From assembly GCF_016745835.1 (NCBI RefSeq), contig NZ_JAERVL010000025.1, positions 42,144 to 106,143 on the forward strand: 64,000 nucleotides of DNA, given 5' to 3'. Shown in pieces: positions 35,836-49,199 of this stretch; the first letter of the stretch is position 1; each line of letters starts with the position of its first letter. The stretch comes from Caldalkalibacillus salinus. GTDB taxonomy: Bacteria; Bacillota; Bacilli; Caldalkalibacillales; JCM-10596. The position numbers and the translations under genes were made by a program. The notes below the pieces were generated by a model. The model had not been told where the DNA came from, ran no database searches, and saw nothing but the letters and a program-made list of their open reading frames with translations.

Positions 35836-36858
35836 TTACATCCCTATATATCGAGCATAGATTGTTTTGGCCCGACTGATATCTTCAGTGCCTTGGATGA
35901 GAACGCGACCGTCGGTAAACATGACAAGTGTGACGTCTTCCACATGGCAACGGATTAAGAATGGCGTCTTTTCCACTCGCCCGACTTTTTCTAAATGTTG
36001 CGCCCATTCGTTAAGGTCTTGCTTTGCTGTCTGTTGGGTTTGAGGTGTCATTTGAACCGTCTCACGCCCACATAAAGTTGTGATCTGATCCTCATCTGAA
36101 TGCGCTAACGACGGGTATTGCTCTCGTTGACAAGTGAGACATCCTGCTTTCGGCTTGGTCAGCTTCAACTCATAACGGTGATGGTGCCAAAGATCCATGG
36201 TTAATAAACTTTGGCGTATGTTCTCCTGATCACCTAAAAGCCATTTCATCCCCTCAACCGCCTGGAGGGAGGCGACCATGTCCACAATTGGTGCGATGAC
36301 ACCTGACGTATCACAGGTCTCTGTTGCTCCTCCGGATTCCTCAAATAAACAGCGCAAGCAAGGCGTTTTTCCCGGAATAAAAGTGGCTTGCATTCCTCTA
36401 GAGCTTACCGCACCGCCGTAAACATAAGGAATCCCCATTTTAAAGGCATAATCATTAATAACGAATCTTGTACTAAAGTTATCTGTCCCATCTAGGATGA
36501 GATCCACATCAGACGCGTACTCCGCAATCGTCGATGCCGTGACATCTCCAATCAAACCCTGCACTTCAATGTCACTGTTCACTAAGCGTAGTTTTTGTTC
36601 TGCTGCAACAGCTTTGGGTAGCTTTTGCTCCACGTCTTGTTCATCGAATAAGAGTTGGCGTTGTAAATTGCTAAGCTCAACGAAGTCACGGTCAACGAAG
36701 CGCACATGACCCACGCCAGCGCGTACCATATGGTTGGCTAAAACGGTACCTAGAGCCCCCATACCTACAATTAACACACGACTCTGATTTAGTTTTGCTT
36801 GTCCTTCTTTTCCAATCGGAGGAAAAAGATGTTGACGAGAATATCTGGATGTATCCAT
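35836..36858 (-). CDS. moeB: MoeB/ThiF-type E1 activating enzyme
   Basis: A 340-residue adenylyltransferase that activates the C-terminal Gly of MoaD- or ThiS-like sulfur carriers. The ATP-binding VGMGALGT (about 31-38), the DRDFVELSNLQRQLL strand-helix, catalytic DGTDNFSTR, and two CxxC zinc pairs (CLRC and CLTC) are intact. It is the last gene of the Moco cluster, after moaD. Because the thi operon of this window has no thiF, this protein may serve both ThiS and MoaD, as known for some Bacilli and other bacteria; that is inference. Confidence 0.92.
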   Translation of the reverse strand: MDTSRYSRQHLFPPIGKEGQAKLNQSRVLIVGMGALGTVLANHMVRAGVGHVRFVDRDFVELSNLQRQLLFDEQDVEQKLPKAVAAEQKLRLVNSDIEVQGLIGDVTASTIAEYASDVDLILDGTDNFSTRFVINDYAFKMGIPYVYGGAVSSRGMQATFIPGKTPCLRCLFEESGGATETCDTSGVIAPIVDMVASLQAVEGMKWLLGDQENIRQSLLTMDLWHHHRYELKLTKPKAGCLTCQREQYPSLAHSDEDQITTLCGRETVQMTPQTQQTAKQDLNEWAQHLEKVGRVEKTPFLIRCHVEDVTLVMFTDGRVLIQGTEDISRAKTIYARYIGM

Positions 36859-36977
36859 ATCATTCAGCCTCCACTCGCTTTCATTGGCTTGGGAGAAACA
36901 GTTGAGGTACCCCCAAAGCCCTTAGCCCTTATATCTATATCCATTAATAGCCTTTATTTTATAATTTGTTTTACGCT

Positions 36978-37217
36978 TTAACCGCCGCTCACAGGAGGAA
37001 TGAAGGCCACTTCATCTGCGGATGATATTTTGTAATCAGCATTTACAAACTCCTCGTTAACGGCCACCATGACACCATCCAAATCTTGCTTGATTGATGG
37101 GTACTGTTGTATGACTTTACTCTTTAAGTCTCGCACGGTCAAGTCACAGTAGTCAAGCTCAACCACTCGTTGACCTGTTTTTTCTGCTAATCCGGCAAAA
37201 AATAATACTTTAATCAT
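36978..37217 (-). CDS. moaD: Molybdopterin synthase small subunit
   Basis: A 79-residue beta-grasp sulfur carrier ending in PPVSGG, the adenylated/thiocarboxylated tail. It starts IKVLFFAGLAEKTGQ as MoaD does. The start ATG lies within the last codons of moaE (8-base overlap), which implies translational coupling and a balanced amount of the two synthase subunits. A longer upstream frame is only the shadow of moaE. Confidence 0.93.
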   Translation of the reverse strand: MIKVLFFAGLAEKTGQRVVELDYCDLTVRDLKSKVIQQYPSIKQDLDGVMVAVNEEFVNADYKISSADEVAFIPPVSGG

Positions 37218-37680
37218 CGCGTAGTCCCTCCGGTCTCCCTGTTGGATAGTACACGTGTTCTTTTTGGTCACCGATCCACTTTTCTCCGTCTTCCCAATAC
37301 TCTTTCTTCCATATGGGGACGATTTCTTTAATCCTTTCAATGGCATACCGAGAAGCGTCATAAGCATCTGCGCGGTGAGGAGTGGACACAGCAATCACGA
37401 CGGCAATATCCGTGATGTCAAGTGTACCGATACGGTGGTCAATGGCCACTCTTGCTTCAGGCCACTGTTCTTGTATTTCTTTTCCTATTTGCTGTAGTTT
37501 CTTCTCTGCCATGGGCACGTAAGCTTCATACTCTAAATACAATGTACGCTTTCCTTTGGTTAATTCTCTCACTGTTCCTATAAACGTATTAATGGCGCCG
37601 GCATGAGGATGGACCACGCGTGAAGTGACTGTTTCAATCTTTAACGGTGCAGTGGTCACATTGTAGTTCGCTTGTGTCAT
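37210..37680 (-). CDS. moaE: Molybdopterin synthase catalytic subunit
   Basis: A 156-residue MoaE that inserts two sulfurs from MoaD thiocarboxylate into precursor Z (cPMP). Family features GAINTFIGTVRELTKGK, LEYEAYVPMAEK, the HRIGTLDITDIAVVIAV strand and the C-terminal PIWKKEYWEDGEKWIG with the catalytic Lys are visible. It overlaps mobB by 47 bases and moaD by 8. Confidence 0.94.
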   Translation of the reverse strand: MTQANYNVTTAPLKIETVTSRVVHPHAGAINTFIGTVRELTKGKRTLYLEYEAYVPMAEKKLQQIGKEIQEQWPEARVAIDHRIGTLDITDIAVVIAVSTPHRADAYDASRYAIERIKEIVPIWKKEYWEDGEKWIGDQKEHVYYPTGRPEGLRDD

Positions 37681-38362
37681 GAAGCTCCCCCTTTACTCCT
37701 TCTCTTCTAAAGTTACTCTTCCTATATAGGTCGATCCACTCAATCATCGTATTAGCACCGCTCTCACGCTGCTGATATAAGAATGTGGGCGTTTGTCTCA
37801 GACGTCTGAATTGTGTGCTATGATCCCGTTGTTGCTCAAACTGTGCGCGATCTTTTTCTGTATGAAAAGCGATGGCTATAATATGCTGTAGTGTGCTTAA
37901 TTTATGTATGTCTTCATCAGAACGAACGAGGACCACCTTAGGATATGAGGCCTGCTTAAACCCTTCAACGAGTATGATCGATGGTTGTTGCAAGTATTGT
38001 GTGACGGCAACCAACTCTTCTAAGGTCCTCTCTGATGAGGTGGCAAAAAGACCCAGCCTCTCAGGAGATTGGATCATCGTCATATCAGCTCCCGCTTTTT
38101 GATGGTGCCACGTATCAGTAAAAGGTTGGTCCACTTCAAAGCCGTGAACGTCATGTTTGATCGTGCTAATCTTATCGTCACCGAGTGCTTTCCAATGTCG
38201 GACTAAGGATGTCACCAATGATGTTTTGCCGCTATTTTTATAGCCTACAATTTGGAGAACGTGAGGTAGCTGAGAAGTGGGATTATCTGTCCCCATCTGC
38301 CGGTTTGCTCGGTTTTTTTGATTCATTCTACGATTTTGCCGCGCTACACGTTGGTCTTTCAT
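37634..38362 (-). CDS. mobB: Molybdopterin-guanine dinucleotide synthesis adaptor MobB
   Basis: A 242-residue P-loop GTPase with Walker A GYKNSGKTS at residues 40-48 and the following TIKHDVHGFEVD switch region and ILVEGFKQASYPK typical of MobB. It is longer than usual (about 160-175) at both ends: a basic Arg/Asn/Gln-rich N-terminus (about 1-30) and a C-terminal tail that overlaps the start of moaE by 47 bases. It assists MobA in nucleotide attachment. Confidence 0.9.
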   Translation of the reverse strand: MKDQRVARQNRRMNQKNRANRQMGTDNPTSQLPHVLQIVGYKNSGKTSLVTSLVRHWKALGDDKISTIKHDVHGFEVDQPFTDTWHHQKAGADMTMIQSPERLGLFATSSERTLEELVAVTQYLQQPSIILVEGFKQASYPKVVLVRSDEDIHKLSTLQHIIAIAFHTEKDRAQFEQQRDHSTQFRRLRQTPTFLYQQRESGANTMIEWIDLYRKSNFRREGVKGELHDTSELQCDHCTVKD

Positions 38363-38388
38363 CTTTGTTAGTCGCTCCTTTTGCTAGG

Positions 38389-39630
38389 CTATCTGTCTAG
38401 CCACATGACGTCTAGCTCTTCTCCAGCCTTATATCCCTCTTGATTAGGGGGCACGATGAGTAACACGTTCGCTTCGACTAACGCTGAGGCTACACCCGAC
38501 TTATCTAACCCGACGGATTGGACAGTAACCTGTGATCCGTTGTAAGAAGCTTTGGCCCGGACGAAACGCGTAAAGCGGTTGGGTTTCTTCAGATCATGAG
38601 CGAGTACAGCCTTAGACCGTGGCAACTCTAATTCCTCCGATCCTAATGCGGTCTTAAGTACAGGTCGGGCGAAAAGTTCAAAACCAACATAACACGCAGC
38701 CGGATTGCCGGAGAGTCCAAACAACCACTTATCTCCTACCGTGGATACGGTCGTCACACTACCAGGTCGCATGGACACTTTATTGAATAAGACATGTGCA
38801 TCTAGCTCCCGCATAATGTCTTGTACGTAGTCAAAATCTCCCACAGATGCACCGCCCGTTGTCATTAGAAAATCCACTTCTTCTAAGGTGTCCCTGACTT
38901 TTTGTAAACACAGGTCATAATCATCCGGTAGAATACCGTAATACTTTGGAATAGCCCCTAAGGCGCGCACCTGGCTTTGTAGCATATAGGAATTACTGTT
39001 ACGTATCTTTCCAGGCGTGAGTGGCGCATCAACAGGGAGTAACTCGGTCCCCGTGGCATAGATGCCCACAACGGGTTGGCGATATACGTTAACCTGTGCA
39101 TAACCGAAGGTCGCCAGCATGGACATCTCACCAGCCGTAATACGGCGCCCTTTTCTAGCGATAATCTCCCCTTGGTCTGTATCTTCCCCTTGGCGTGAAA
39201 TGTGGCTGTTACGCGCAACTGGGCGATTAACCCTGACCCAGGTTTCACCAGTGTTTTCAAATGTTTCACTCAGTTCTAAGGCTAGAATGGCGGTCGTCCC
39301 AGACGGTATCTGTGCGCCTGTCATAATACGAATGGCTTCTTTTTCCCCAAGTGTTTTGTCGCTAACAGCACCTGCTCCAATATCATCGACCACTTTTAAT
39401 GTGATGGGGTTCTCGAAGCTTGCCTGCGCGGTATCTTCCGCACGAATGGCAAAGCCATCAAAAGCTGATCGATCGAAAGAAGGGATGGGATGGTCTGCAA
39501 TTAAATCTTCAGCTAAAACACGGCCATCAGCCATCTCGAGTGGTACACTTTCAATAGGGTTGCGTTTTGTTCGGTTTTTGACTCTCGTTATGGCTTCCTC
39601 CACAGGAATAGGGATTCTCTGTTCTACCAT
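38389..39630 (-). CDS. moeA: Molybdopterin molybdenumtransferase
   Basis: A 413-residue MoeA that inserts molybdate into adenylylated molybdopterin. Signatures DHPIPSFDRSAFDGFAIR, IMTGAQIPSGT, RNSNSYML, TTGGASVGDFDYV and GLSGNPAACYV are all present. ATG at 39628-39630 is taken because GGAGGAG lies about 7 bases upstream; a GTG-type extension adds ten non-conserved residues. It begins 6 bases inside the mobA 3' end. Confidence 0.95.
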   Translation of the reverse strand: MVEQRIPIPVEEAITRVKNRTKRNPIESVPLEMADGRVLAEDLIADHPIPSFDRSAFDGFAIRAEDTAQASFENPITLKVVDDIGAGAVSDKTLGEKEAIRIMTGAQIPSGTTAILALELSETFENTGETWVRVNRPVARNSHISRQGEDTDQGEIIARKGRRITAGEMSMLATFGYAQVNVYRQPVVGIYATGTELLPVDAPLTPGKIRNSNSYMLQSQVRALGAIPKYYGILPDDYDLCLQKVRDTLEEVDFLMTTGGASVGDFDYVQDIMRELDAHVLFNKVSMRPGSVTTVSTVGDKWLFGLSGNPAACYVGFELFARPVLKTALGSEELELPRSKAVLAHDLKKPNRFTRFVRAKASYNGSQVTVQSVGLDKSGVASALVEANVLLIVPPNQEGYKAGEELDVMWLDR

Positions 39631-40340
39631 CTTGTCTCCTCCTCCAACGTCAATCGCCAATATGCGTAGTCCTCAGGGTAATTCATGTTATAAAATGGGT
39701 CACTTTGCGTCGTCCAATGCTGCCATTCATTCGGCTTGATATCGTAGACACTAAGCTCGGAGAGTAACGCCTTCATACTTCTTTTGCCGTTCTGTAGCAA
39801 AGCTTCTATGGTCGGGGCACAGTATCGATAGCAACCCACTAAAGGTTGTAGCCGTTTATTGTCAGAAACAGGGATATAAACGCTGTATTTTTTCGACTCT
39901 AAAGTGCTTTGGGATACTAAGTTTCTATCGGATACGAACTGTTTGAAGTGGAACAAAAATGGGTGATCCACAAAGACCATGTCACAAGCAAGAACCAGAT
40001 ACCATTGTGCCTGAAGGACATTCATCCCTGTATACATCCCTGCGAGTGGCCCCTGAAGCTGAAACGCTTCTTCATCAAGGACGAAGGAAATTTCGGGATT
40101 CAATGCTAATGTTGAGGCAAAGTATTCTATATCTTGTTTGTTTGTCATCACAACGATAGGCGAGTATAATCCCTGTACTTGACGAATCATATACTCAAGC
40201 ACGGTGTCACCCTCCGTTGCGGGTAAACGTGCTTTAGATGTCCCCATTCTTTGGCTTTGGCCACCGGCTAGAAGGATACATCCCCACTCTGGCTGTGTGC
40301 TCTTTGGGCTGGTGCCTTTAACCCTGTCGCTTTCTCTCAC
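39624..40340 (-). CDS. mobA: Molybdenum cofactor guanylyltransferase
   Basis: A 238-residue nucleotidyltransferase that adds GMP to Mo-molybdopterin, giving the MGD form used by formate dehydrogenases and nitrate reductases. The N-terminal CILLAGGQSQRMGTSKA loop, the LQGPLAGMYTGM segment and the LACDMVFVDHPF metal site are clear. The GTG at 40338-40340 follows GGGAG by 8 bases; the farther TTG start has no site. First gene of the mobA-moeA-mobB-moaE-moaD-moeB run, 30 bases after yqgN. Confidence 0.9.
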   Translation of the reverse strand: MRESDRVKGTSPKSTQPEWGCILLAGGQSQRMGTSKARLPATEGDTVLEYMIRQVQGLYSPIVVMTNKQDIEYFASTLALNPEISFVLDEEAFQLQGPLAGMYTGMNVLQAQWYLVLACDMVFVDHPFLFHFKQFVSDRNLVSQSTLESKKYSVYIPVSDNKRLQPLVGCYRYCAPTIEALLQNGKRSMKALLSELSVYDIKPNEWQHWTTQSDPFYNMNYPEDYAYWRLTLEEETRW

Positions 40341-40369
40341 ATGACTAACTCCCTTCCCTAGCGTTACTC

Positions 40370-40969
40370 TCAAACACAGGTCAGTGTTCTGTTTTCCGTT
40401 AGTATCATATCTACAGGTATATCATAGGAATCATGCGGCAAAGCAGTTGGCACGACTTGAAATGACATGGCAAGGGACACTGATTTCATTTCCCGGGACA
40501 TGTCATCTTCTTGAATCAGGCCACTTAGAAAACGATCATAGTAACCCCCACCGTAACCAATCCGAAAACCTTGTTGATCGAATACCAAGCCAGGCACAAT
40601 GATGAGATCCAATTGATGAACGTCTAACGGTTGAGCAATATTAGGATCGGGTTCTGGTATACCGTAAAATAAGCCAGTCAAATCAGCTTCAGACTCGACC
40701 TTGGAGAATAAAAGCTGCTTTTTATCAGGCTCGCACTTGGGTAAGTATATGTGCTTCCCCTCTGCCCAACCCCTTTTCATAATATCCTGTGTATTAACTT
40801 CTTTATTAACGGCATAATACAGGGCTACGTGTTGGCTATTGATCCAAACTGGGTGAGTAAATAAACGATGATGAATATCCGCACACTTTTCCTGCCATTG
40901 GCTATGTGACATCGCCTCTCGTTTTTGTAGCATCTTCTTGCGCCACGTTTTTTTATCTATGTATGTCAT
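40370..40969 (-). CDS. yqgN: 5-formyltetrahydrofolate cyclo-ligase
   Basis: A 199-residue enzyme that converts 5-formyl-THF to 5,10-methenyl-THF with ATP. The family motifs YYAVNKEVNT, IYLPKCEPDKKQLLF and FRIGYGGGYYDRFL are visible. ATG at 40967-40969 is preferred to an earlier in-frame ATG because AAAGGATG lies upstream and the protein then begins TYIDKKTWRKKM as usual. It is the upstream neighbour of mobA on the same strand and is placed among yqg-block homologues. Confidence 0.93.
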   Translation of the reverse strand: MTYIDKKTWRKKMLQKREAMSHSQWQEKCADIHHRLFTHPVWINSQHVALYYAVNKEVNTQDIMKRGWAEGKHIYLPKCEPDKKQLLFSKVESEADLTGLFYGIPEPDPNIAQPLDVHQLDLIIVPGLVFDQQGFRIGYGGGYYDRFLSGLIQEDDMSREMKSVSLAMSFQVVPTALPHDSYDIPVDMILTENRTLTCV

Positions 40970-41026
40970 TGCTCTCATCCTTTTGAAATGCATCCATTAC
41001 TGTTATGTTACCGCTTTTTCATTTGT

Positions 41027-41054
41027 TTGTCACCAAAAGTACAGCACCTAATAT
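41027..41054 (+). promoter_or_regulatory. Promoter of the candidate small RNA
   Basis: TTGTCA (41027-41032), 16-base spacer, TAATAT (41049-41054) on the plus strand; a start near 41061 would begin the RNA exactly at the first helix. Confidence 0.6.
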
Positions 41055-41060
41055 ACTGTA

Positions 41061-41198
41061 GTAGAGAAGACTCGGGGTTGGACTTTAACACGCCAACAAC
41101 GTAAGCAGCTTGAGATCAGTAATAAGGAACGAAGTGTCTCTACCAGTGGATAATCGACGGCTTGGACTGGAAAAAGAGAGTGGTTCCCACTCTCTTTT
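41061..41198 (+). ncRNA. Candidate structured small RNA with own promoter and terminator
   Basis: Opposite in direction to both flanking genes, a roughly 138-base unit contains no convincing reading frame but several nested helices: P1 GTAGAGA/TCTCTAC (41061-41067 with 41137-41143), P2 CTCGGG/CTTGAG (41071-41076 with 41109-41114), P3 GTTGG/CCAAC (41077-41081 with 41093-41097), a small 3' helix CAGT/ACTG (41044+100 region, 41144-41147 with 41166-41169), and a terminator AGAGAGTGG/CCACTCTCT plus TTTT (41175-41198). I do not recognise it as 6S, SRP, tmRNA, RNase P or a known riboswitch. The terminator can also stop moaA transcription from the other strand. Confidence 0.6.
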
Positions 41199-41266
41199 AA
41201 CTGTTTCCTAACCAAACGTATGTCCTATTGCCAAAGGTTTACCGTTTGTACAAGCATCCCTCTATG

Positions 41267-42289
41267 CTATCCTCCGATATGCGACATTTCCACTTTTTTC
41301 GTTTTCTTGTTGGTTCGTGTTTGTTTGACTCTATCAACAGAGTACTGATCGTGACGCTGCCCCCAAATGTCTCTGATATAAGTAGCGATCATTTGATCTG
41401 AATCTTGGCTTCTAAGGCGTGATCTTAAATCATAACCGGAGGATGCGAATAAACACGTGTACATTTTCCCTTCCGCCGACACGCGAGCTCGCGTACAAGT
41501 AGAACAGAAGGCTTCTGTTACAGAAGAAATAAACCCAATTTCTGTGTTGGTCCCTTTGTAACGATATCGATTCGCTACTTCTCCATAATAATGAGGTTCT
41601 ACTGCCTCAAGTGGGTACTGTTGATCAATGATCTGTACGATATCACGGCTAGGGTAGACATGATCAAGCTTCCAGCCGTTTGTATTACCCACATCCATAT
41701 ACTCAATGAAACGTAAAGTATGGCCTTTGTCTTTGAAGTATTTAGCCATCGGAAGGATATCTTGGTCATTTTTTCCTTTTTGTACCACCATATTAATCTT
41801 GATACCTAAACCCGCTTGTTCTGCAGCCTCAATACCGTCAAGCACTGTCTGCACAGCATAACCTCGCCCATTCATGTCAGCAAAACGGTCTTCATCTAGA
41901 CTATCCAGTGATATTGTTACGCGGTTAAGACCCGCTTGTGCAAGGCCATGGGCATACTTCGTTAGTAAAGAACCGTTTGTTGTCATGGCTATATCTTTTA
42001 CGCCAGGTATTTGATTGATCATATGGATCAGGTTGGGTAGTTCACGCCTCATGAGCGGTTCTCCACCTGTTATTCTTATTTTTTCAACCCCAAGTGATAC
42101 GAAAACCTTACTTAAACGGGTTAGCTCTTCAAAACTTAATAACTGGTTCTGAGGTAAGAATGGGTAATCTGGTCCGAATATTTCAGCCGGCATACAGTAT
42201 TGGCACCTAAAGTTACACTTGTCGGTCACAGATAATCTCAAATCACGGAGTGGACGGTTCAATTGATCTTTTGGTTTTTGGTGCTCCAT
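41267..42289 (-). CDS. moaA: GTP 3',8-cyclase
   Basis: A 340-residue radical-SAM enzyme for the first step of Moco synthesis (GTP to 3',8-cyclo-H2GTP). The N-terminal cluster motif [10 protein letters not shown] and the C-terminal cluster [18 protein letters not shown] are both intact, with the SAM site [11 protein letters not shown] between. It lacks the usual C-terminal GG; the end reads SHIGG, so the family di-Gly is in fact present. ATG at 42287-42289 follows GTGGAAG. It is separated from the rest of the Moco run by yqgN and the small-RNA region; moaC is not in the window. Confidence 0.95.
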   Translation of the reverse strand: MEHQKPKDQLNRPLRDLRLSVTDKCNFRCQYCMPAEIFGPDYPFLPQNQLLSFEELTRLSKVFVSLGVEKIRITGGEPLMRRELPNLIHMINQIPGVKDIAMTTNGSLLTKYAHGLAQAGLNRVTISLDSLDEDRFADMNGRGYAVQTVLDGIEAAEQAGLGIKINMVVQKGKNDQDILPMAKYFKDKGHTLRFIEYMDVGNTNGWKLDHVYPSRDIVQIIDQQYPLEAVEPHYYGEVANRYRYKGTNTEIGFISSVTEAFCSTCTRARVSAEGKMYTCLFASSGYDLRSRLRSQDSDQMIATYIRDIWGQRHDQYSVDRVKQTRTNKKTKKVEMSHIGG

Positions 42290-42363
42290 CTTCCACTCTC
42301 CCCTCACCTTTTCCATCAGTGTATCATATGATAAAGCCCATTGTCTTTAACCAAGCCTGTAAT

Positions 42364-42406
42364 AAAAAAGACGACCCGATAGTAAACTACCGGGCCGTCT
42401 TCTTTT
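42364..42406. terminator. Terminator after the SASP gene
   Basis: AAGACGACCCGATAG and CTACCGGGCCGTCTT pair with two mismatches around TAAA, with A/T tails; typical of the strong terminators of ssp genes. Confidence 0.88.
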
Positions 42407-42428
42407 AATATAGATTTAACTTAAACAA

Positions 42429-42641
42429 TTACTGAGCTGATCCACCAAGTTGTTGCTCAGCCACTTGTACTAAGCGTTTTGTAATTTCTCCACCTACTGA
42501 ACCGTTAGCACGAGAAGTTGTGTCGGCTCCTAGTTGTACACCGAACTCTTGAGCAATCTCAAACTTCATTTGGTCTAGAGCTTGAGATACTCCTGGTACT
42601 AGTAATTGGTTGCTGTTGTTGCTTCTGTTTTGTTGTGCCAT
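42429..42641 (-). CDS. Alpha/beta-type small acid-soluble spore protein
   Basis: A 70-residue SASP that coats and protects spore DNA. The germination-protease site region [10 protein letters not shown] and the second conserved block [21 protein letters not shown] are intact, with a Gln/Asn-rich N-terminus. AGGAGG precedes the ATG. Forespore (sigma-G) expression is expected from the family; I did not find an unambiguous sigma-G site. It confirms that the organism makes endospores. Confidence 0.96.
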   Translation of the reverse strand: MAQQNRSNNSNQLLVPGVSQALDQMKFEIAQEFGVQLGADTTSRANGSVGGEITKRLVQVAEQQLGGSAQ

Positions 42642-42828
42642 GACAATAATTCCTCCTTATTCTCACTTTTTTCAAGCCAGTTGTTTACTATCCATGTTGT
42701 GTAAACACCTGACCCCCACTGATTAGTGGATTCTTAATATTTGATATCGAAGGAGGTTTTATTCATTGATCCATTAAAAAATTTTAAATGAGAACGATAG
42801 GAGGAATATTTAGACTAGCAAAGACGTG

Positions 42829-43485
42829 TCATTCAGCTTTTTTTAAGCGTGGAATAAATTTATGATTTGTGACTCTAAATCCTTCGTTGGCTATGTTGGT
42901 CAAAACTTCATCAACATTGTCCGCTTGTACTTTGACAATAATACGTTCTAAATTAGCGACAGACAAATCAAATTGAACGATACTAACGATGTTAGAGCCT
43001 GTATCCGATATGGCTTTAGCTAACCTGGCCAGTTGTCCTTTCACGTCAATGGCTACGACCTCAATCAGATAGCCATCTTGGTTATAACCAAAAGCAGACT
43101 CAAACGCTTCAAATATTTTATTTCTTGTTACGATGCCTAGAAAACGGTGATCTTGATCTAGGACAGGTAAAAAATGAATATCCATCTTCTCCATTTTTAG
43201 AATCACTTCAATAAAATCTGTGTGTTTCTCTATAGATTGTATCTTATAGCTCACGAGGGGGCGAATTTCAGCTTTAAGGAATTCGTCCTTTTCGACTTCG
43301 TTATAGAAAAACGCCTCATACAGCTTTACTTCGTGAATCACACCTACAAAATGATTCTGTTCACTGACAACGGGTAATGTCTTATAGGAACCTTTTTGCA
43401 TGAGTTCTAAGGTATGTTGCACTGAATCGCCTTCTTTGACGAAATCAAGCTTACTCAGTGGCACCATATACACCGTGGCATTCAT
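42829..43485 (-). CDS. CBS-CBS-ACT domain protein (AcuB-like)
   Basis: A 218-residue protein with two CBS domains (about 8-60 and 75-130) and a C-terminal ACT domain (about 138-210; VVAIDVKGQLARLAKAISDTGSNIVSI). The layout is that of AcuB, which in B. subtilis lies in the acetoin utilisation locus, although its exact role is unclear. CBS pairs bind adenine nucleotides and ACT domains bind small metabolites, so it is probably a metabolic sensor. No acuA or acuC is adjacent here. Confidence 0.85.
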   Translation of the reverse strand: MNATVYMVPLSKLDFVKEGDSVQHTLELMQKGSYKTLPVVSEQNHFVGVIHEVKLYEAFFYNEVEKDEFLKAEIRPLVSYKIQSIEKHTDFIEVILKMEKMDIHFLPVLDQDHRFLGIVTRNKIFEAFESAFGYNQDGYLIEVVAIDVKGQLARLAKAISDTGSNIVSIVQFDLSVANLERIIVKVQADNVDEVLTNIANEGFRVTNHKFIPRLKKAE

Positions 43486-43740
43486 GGAACTCTCCTCCTT
43501 TTTCCCCTAGACTAAATTTCATTATATTAATTTTGTGTATACTTTATGTTCGATGACAAGTTCTGTTTTCCTTTTATTTTTAAAGAATATTGATAAAAAG
43601 ACAGGTGAGACACCAATATAGGTGAAATTGACATTATTCAATACAACTCCAGTGTATGAATTAAGTTTATTAAACATACGATACGCACATATGACATATT
43701 GATAAAGTGTAAGCTTGTATCATGAATAAGGGGGGACCTT

Positions 43741-44256
43741 ATGCCTAACATTTCTCGTCTACGAACATATCTTCGTCATATACCAAAAGAGGACAACAAT
43801 TTTCTGCTCCATCGTTATGTATTGATCATCCTTCTGATGACTTATAGTGCCATGGCTCTAATGGGTTTATCCCCTATTCAGGCACAAGAAATAACATCAC
43901 GTGCAACAGAAACAAGTCAGAACACCGCTCTTATAAAAGATGTTAGCGTGACAAAGGCCAAAGACAATACCTACAAAATTCGTGGATGGGTCAGTGCTGA
44001 TGTTCACACGCTCTACTACACGCTTGATGATGGACATGATATTCTACTTGCTGATAAAATCACAGACTTACAACAAACGTCAAGCACTCATGAACATGAT
44101 TCTGGGTATCCGTTCACTTATGAAGTTCACTTTTCAGAGAATGTAATCAATACAAGCAACTTAACGTTCAATTTGGTTTTATCTCCTTCAGAAGAGGGAT
44201 TTAACTCTCCCGATCAATACGTACATGTGACAATGCCAAAATCATCACCGCAATAA
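43741..44256 (+). CDS. Secreted hypothetical protein
   Basis: A 171-residue protein with an unusually long N-region (about 24 residues) before a hydrophobic core (about 26-44) and a probable signal-peptidase site near QAQE (residues 47-50). The mature part (about 120 residues) looks like a beta-sandwich of the Ig or CARDB kind (VSVTKAKDNTYKIRGWVSAD, YPFTYEVHFSENVI). AAGGGGGGA precedes the ATG. It converges on the rRNA operon, with a shared terminator. Not recognised. Confidence 0.7.
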   Translation: MPNISRLRTYLRHIPKEDNNFLLHRYVLIILLMTYSAMALMGLSPIQAQEITSRATETSQNTALIKDVSVTKAKDNTYKIRGWVSADVHTLYYTLDDGHDILLADKITDLQQTSSTHEHDSGYPFTYEVHFSENVINTSNLTFNLVLSPSEEGFNSPDQYVHVTMPKSSPQ

Positions 44257-44270
44257 TTTTCTCAACCATA

Positions 44271-44311
44271 AAAAAAGGTTGGAACACATAATCACTGTTC
44301 CAACCTTTTTA
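44271..44311. terminator. Bidirectional terminator shared by the secreted protein gene and the rRNA operon
   Basis: A 15-bp perfect stem (AAAAAGGTTGGAACA at 44272-44286 with 44296-44310). On the minus strand it lies about 70 bases after the 23S 3' end. Confidence 0.93.
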
Positions 44312-44377
44312 CGTATAGAGGTTTTGTTCTCTCAAAACTAGATAACCGTTGAAGAGTTTCACTTGTGAGTGTGTTGA

Positions 44378-47448
<3,071 letters not shown>

Positions 47449-47632
47449 TACAAAGAGATCCTCGCACTCTCTATTGGGTATCTTGCGATACCCGGTGAAA
47501 CTCTTCTTCAATGTTATCTAGTTTTCAAAGAACATAGTTTTGAGGTTATCAAAACCCTCTAAACTGAACAAAGTGTCAAATCGTGAACCGACGGCCCTTA
47601 CTGGATAAAGCTATAGTCTGTAAAGACACCAT
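47449..47632 (-). other. 16S-23S spacer without tRNA
   Basis: About 184 bases with no tRNA gene. It contains the 3' arm of the 16S processing stalk (47561-47573, perfectly complementary over 13 bases to 49442-49454) and the 5' arm of the 23S stalk (47495-47523). Confidence 0.85.

Positions 47633-49199
<1,567 letters not shown>

Noticed and set aside
36978..37394. 138-residue version of MoaD
   Set aside because: The first 59 residues are a shadow of moaE in another frame; the ATG at 37217 gives the normal MoaD.
41061..41198. 6S RNA, because the neighbour yqgN is homologous to E. coli ygfA that follows ssrS
   Set aside because: The 5' end pairs with the middle rather than with the 3' end, so the long closed rod with central bubble of 6S is not seen, and the direction is opposite to yqgN.
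41135..41217. 25-residue GTG-started peptide within the small-RNA region
   Set aside because: It would have to be translated across the terminator hairpin and shows no conserved features; not reported as a gene.
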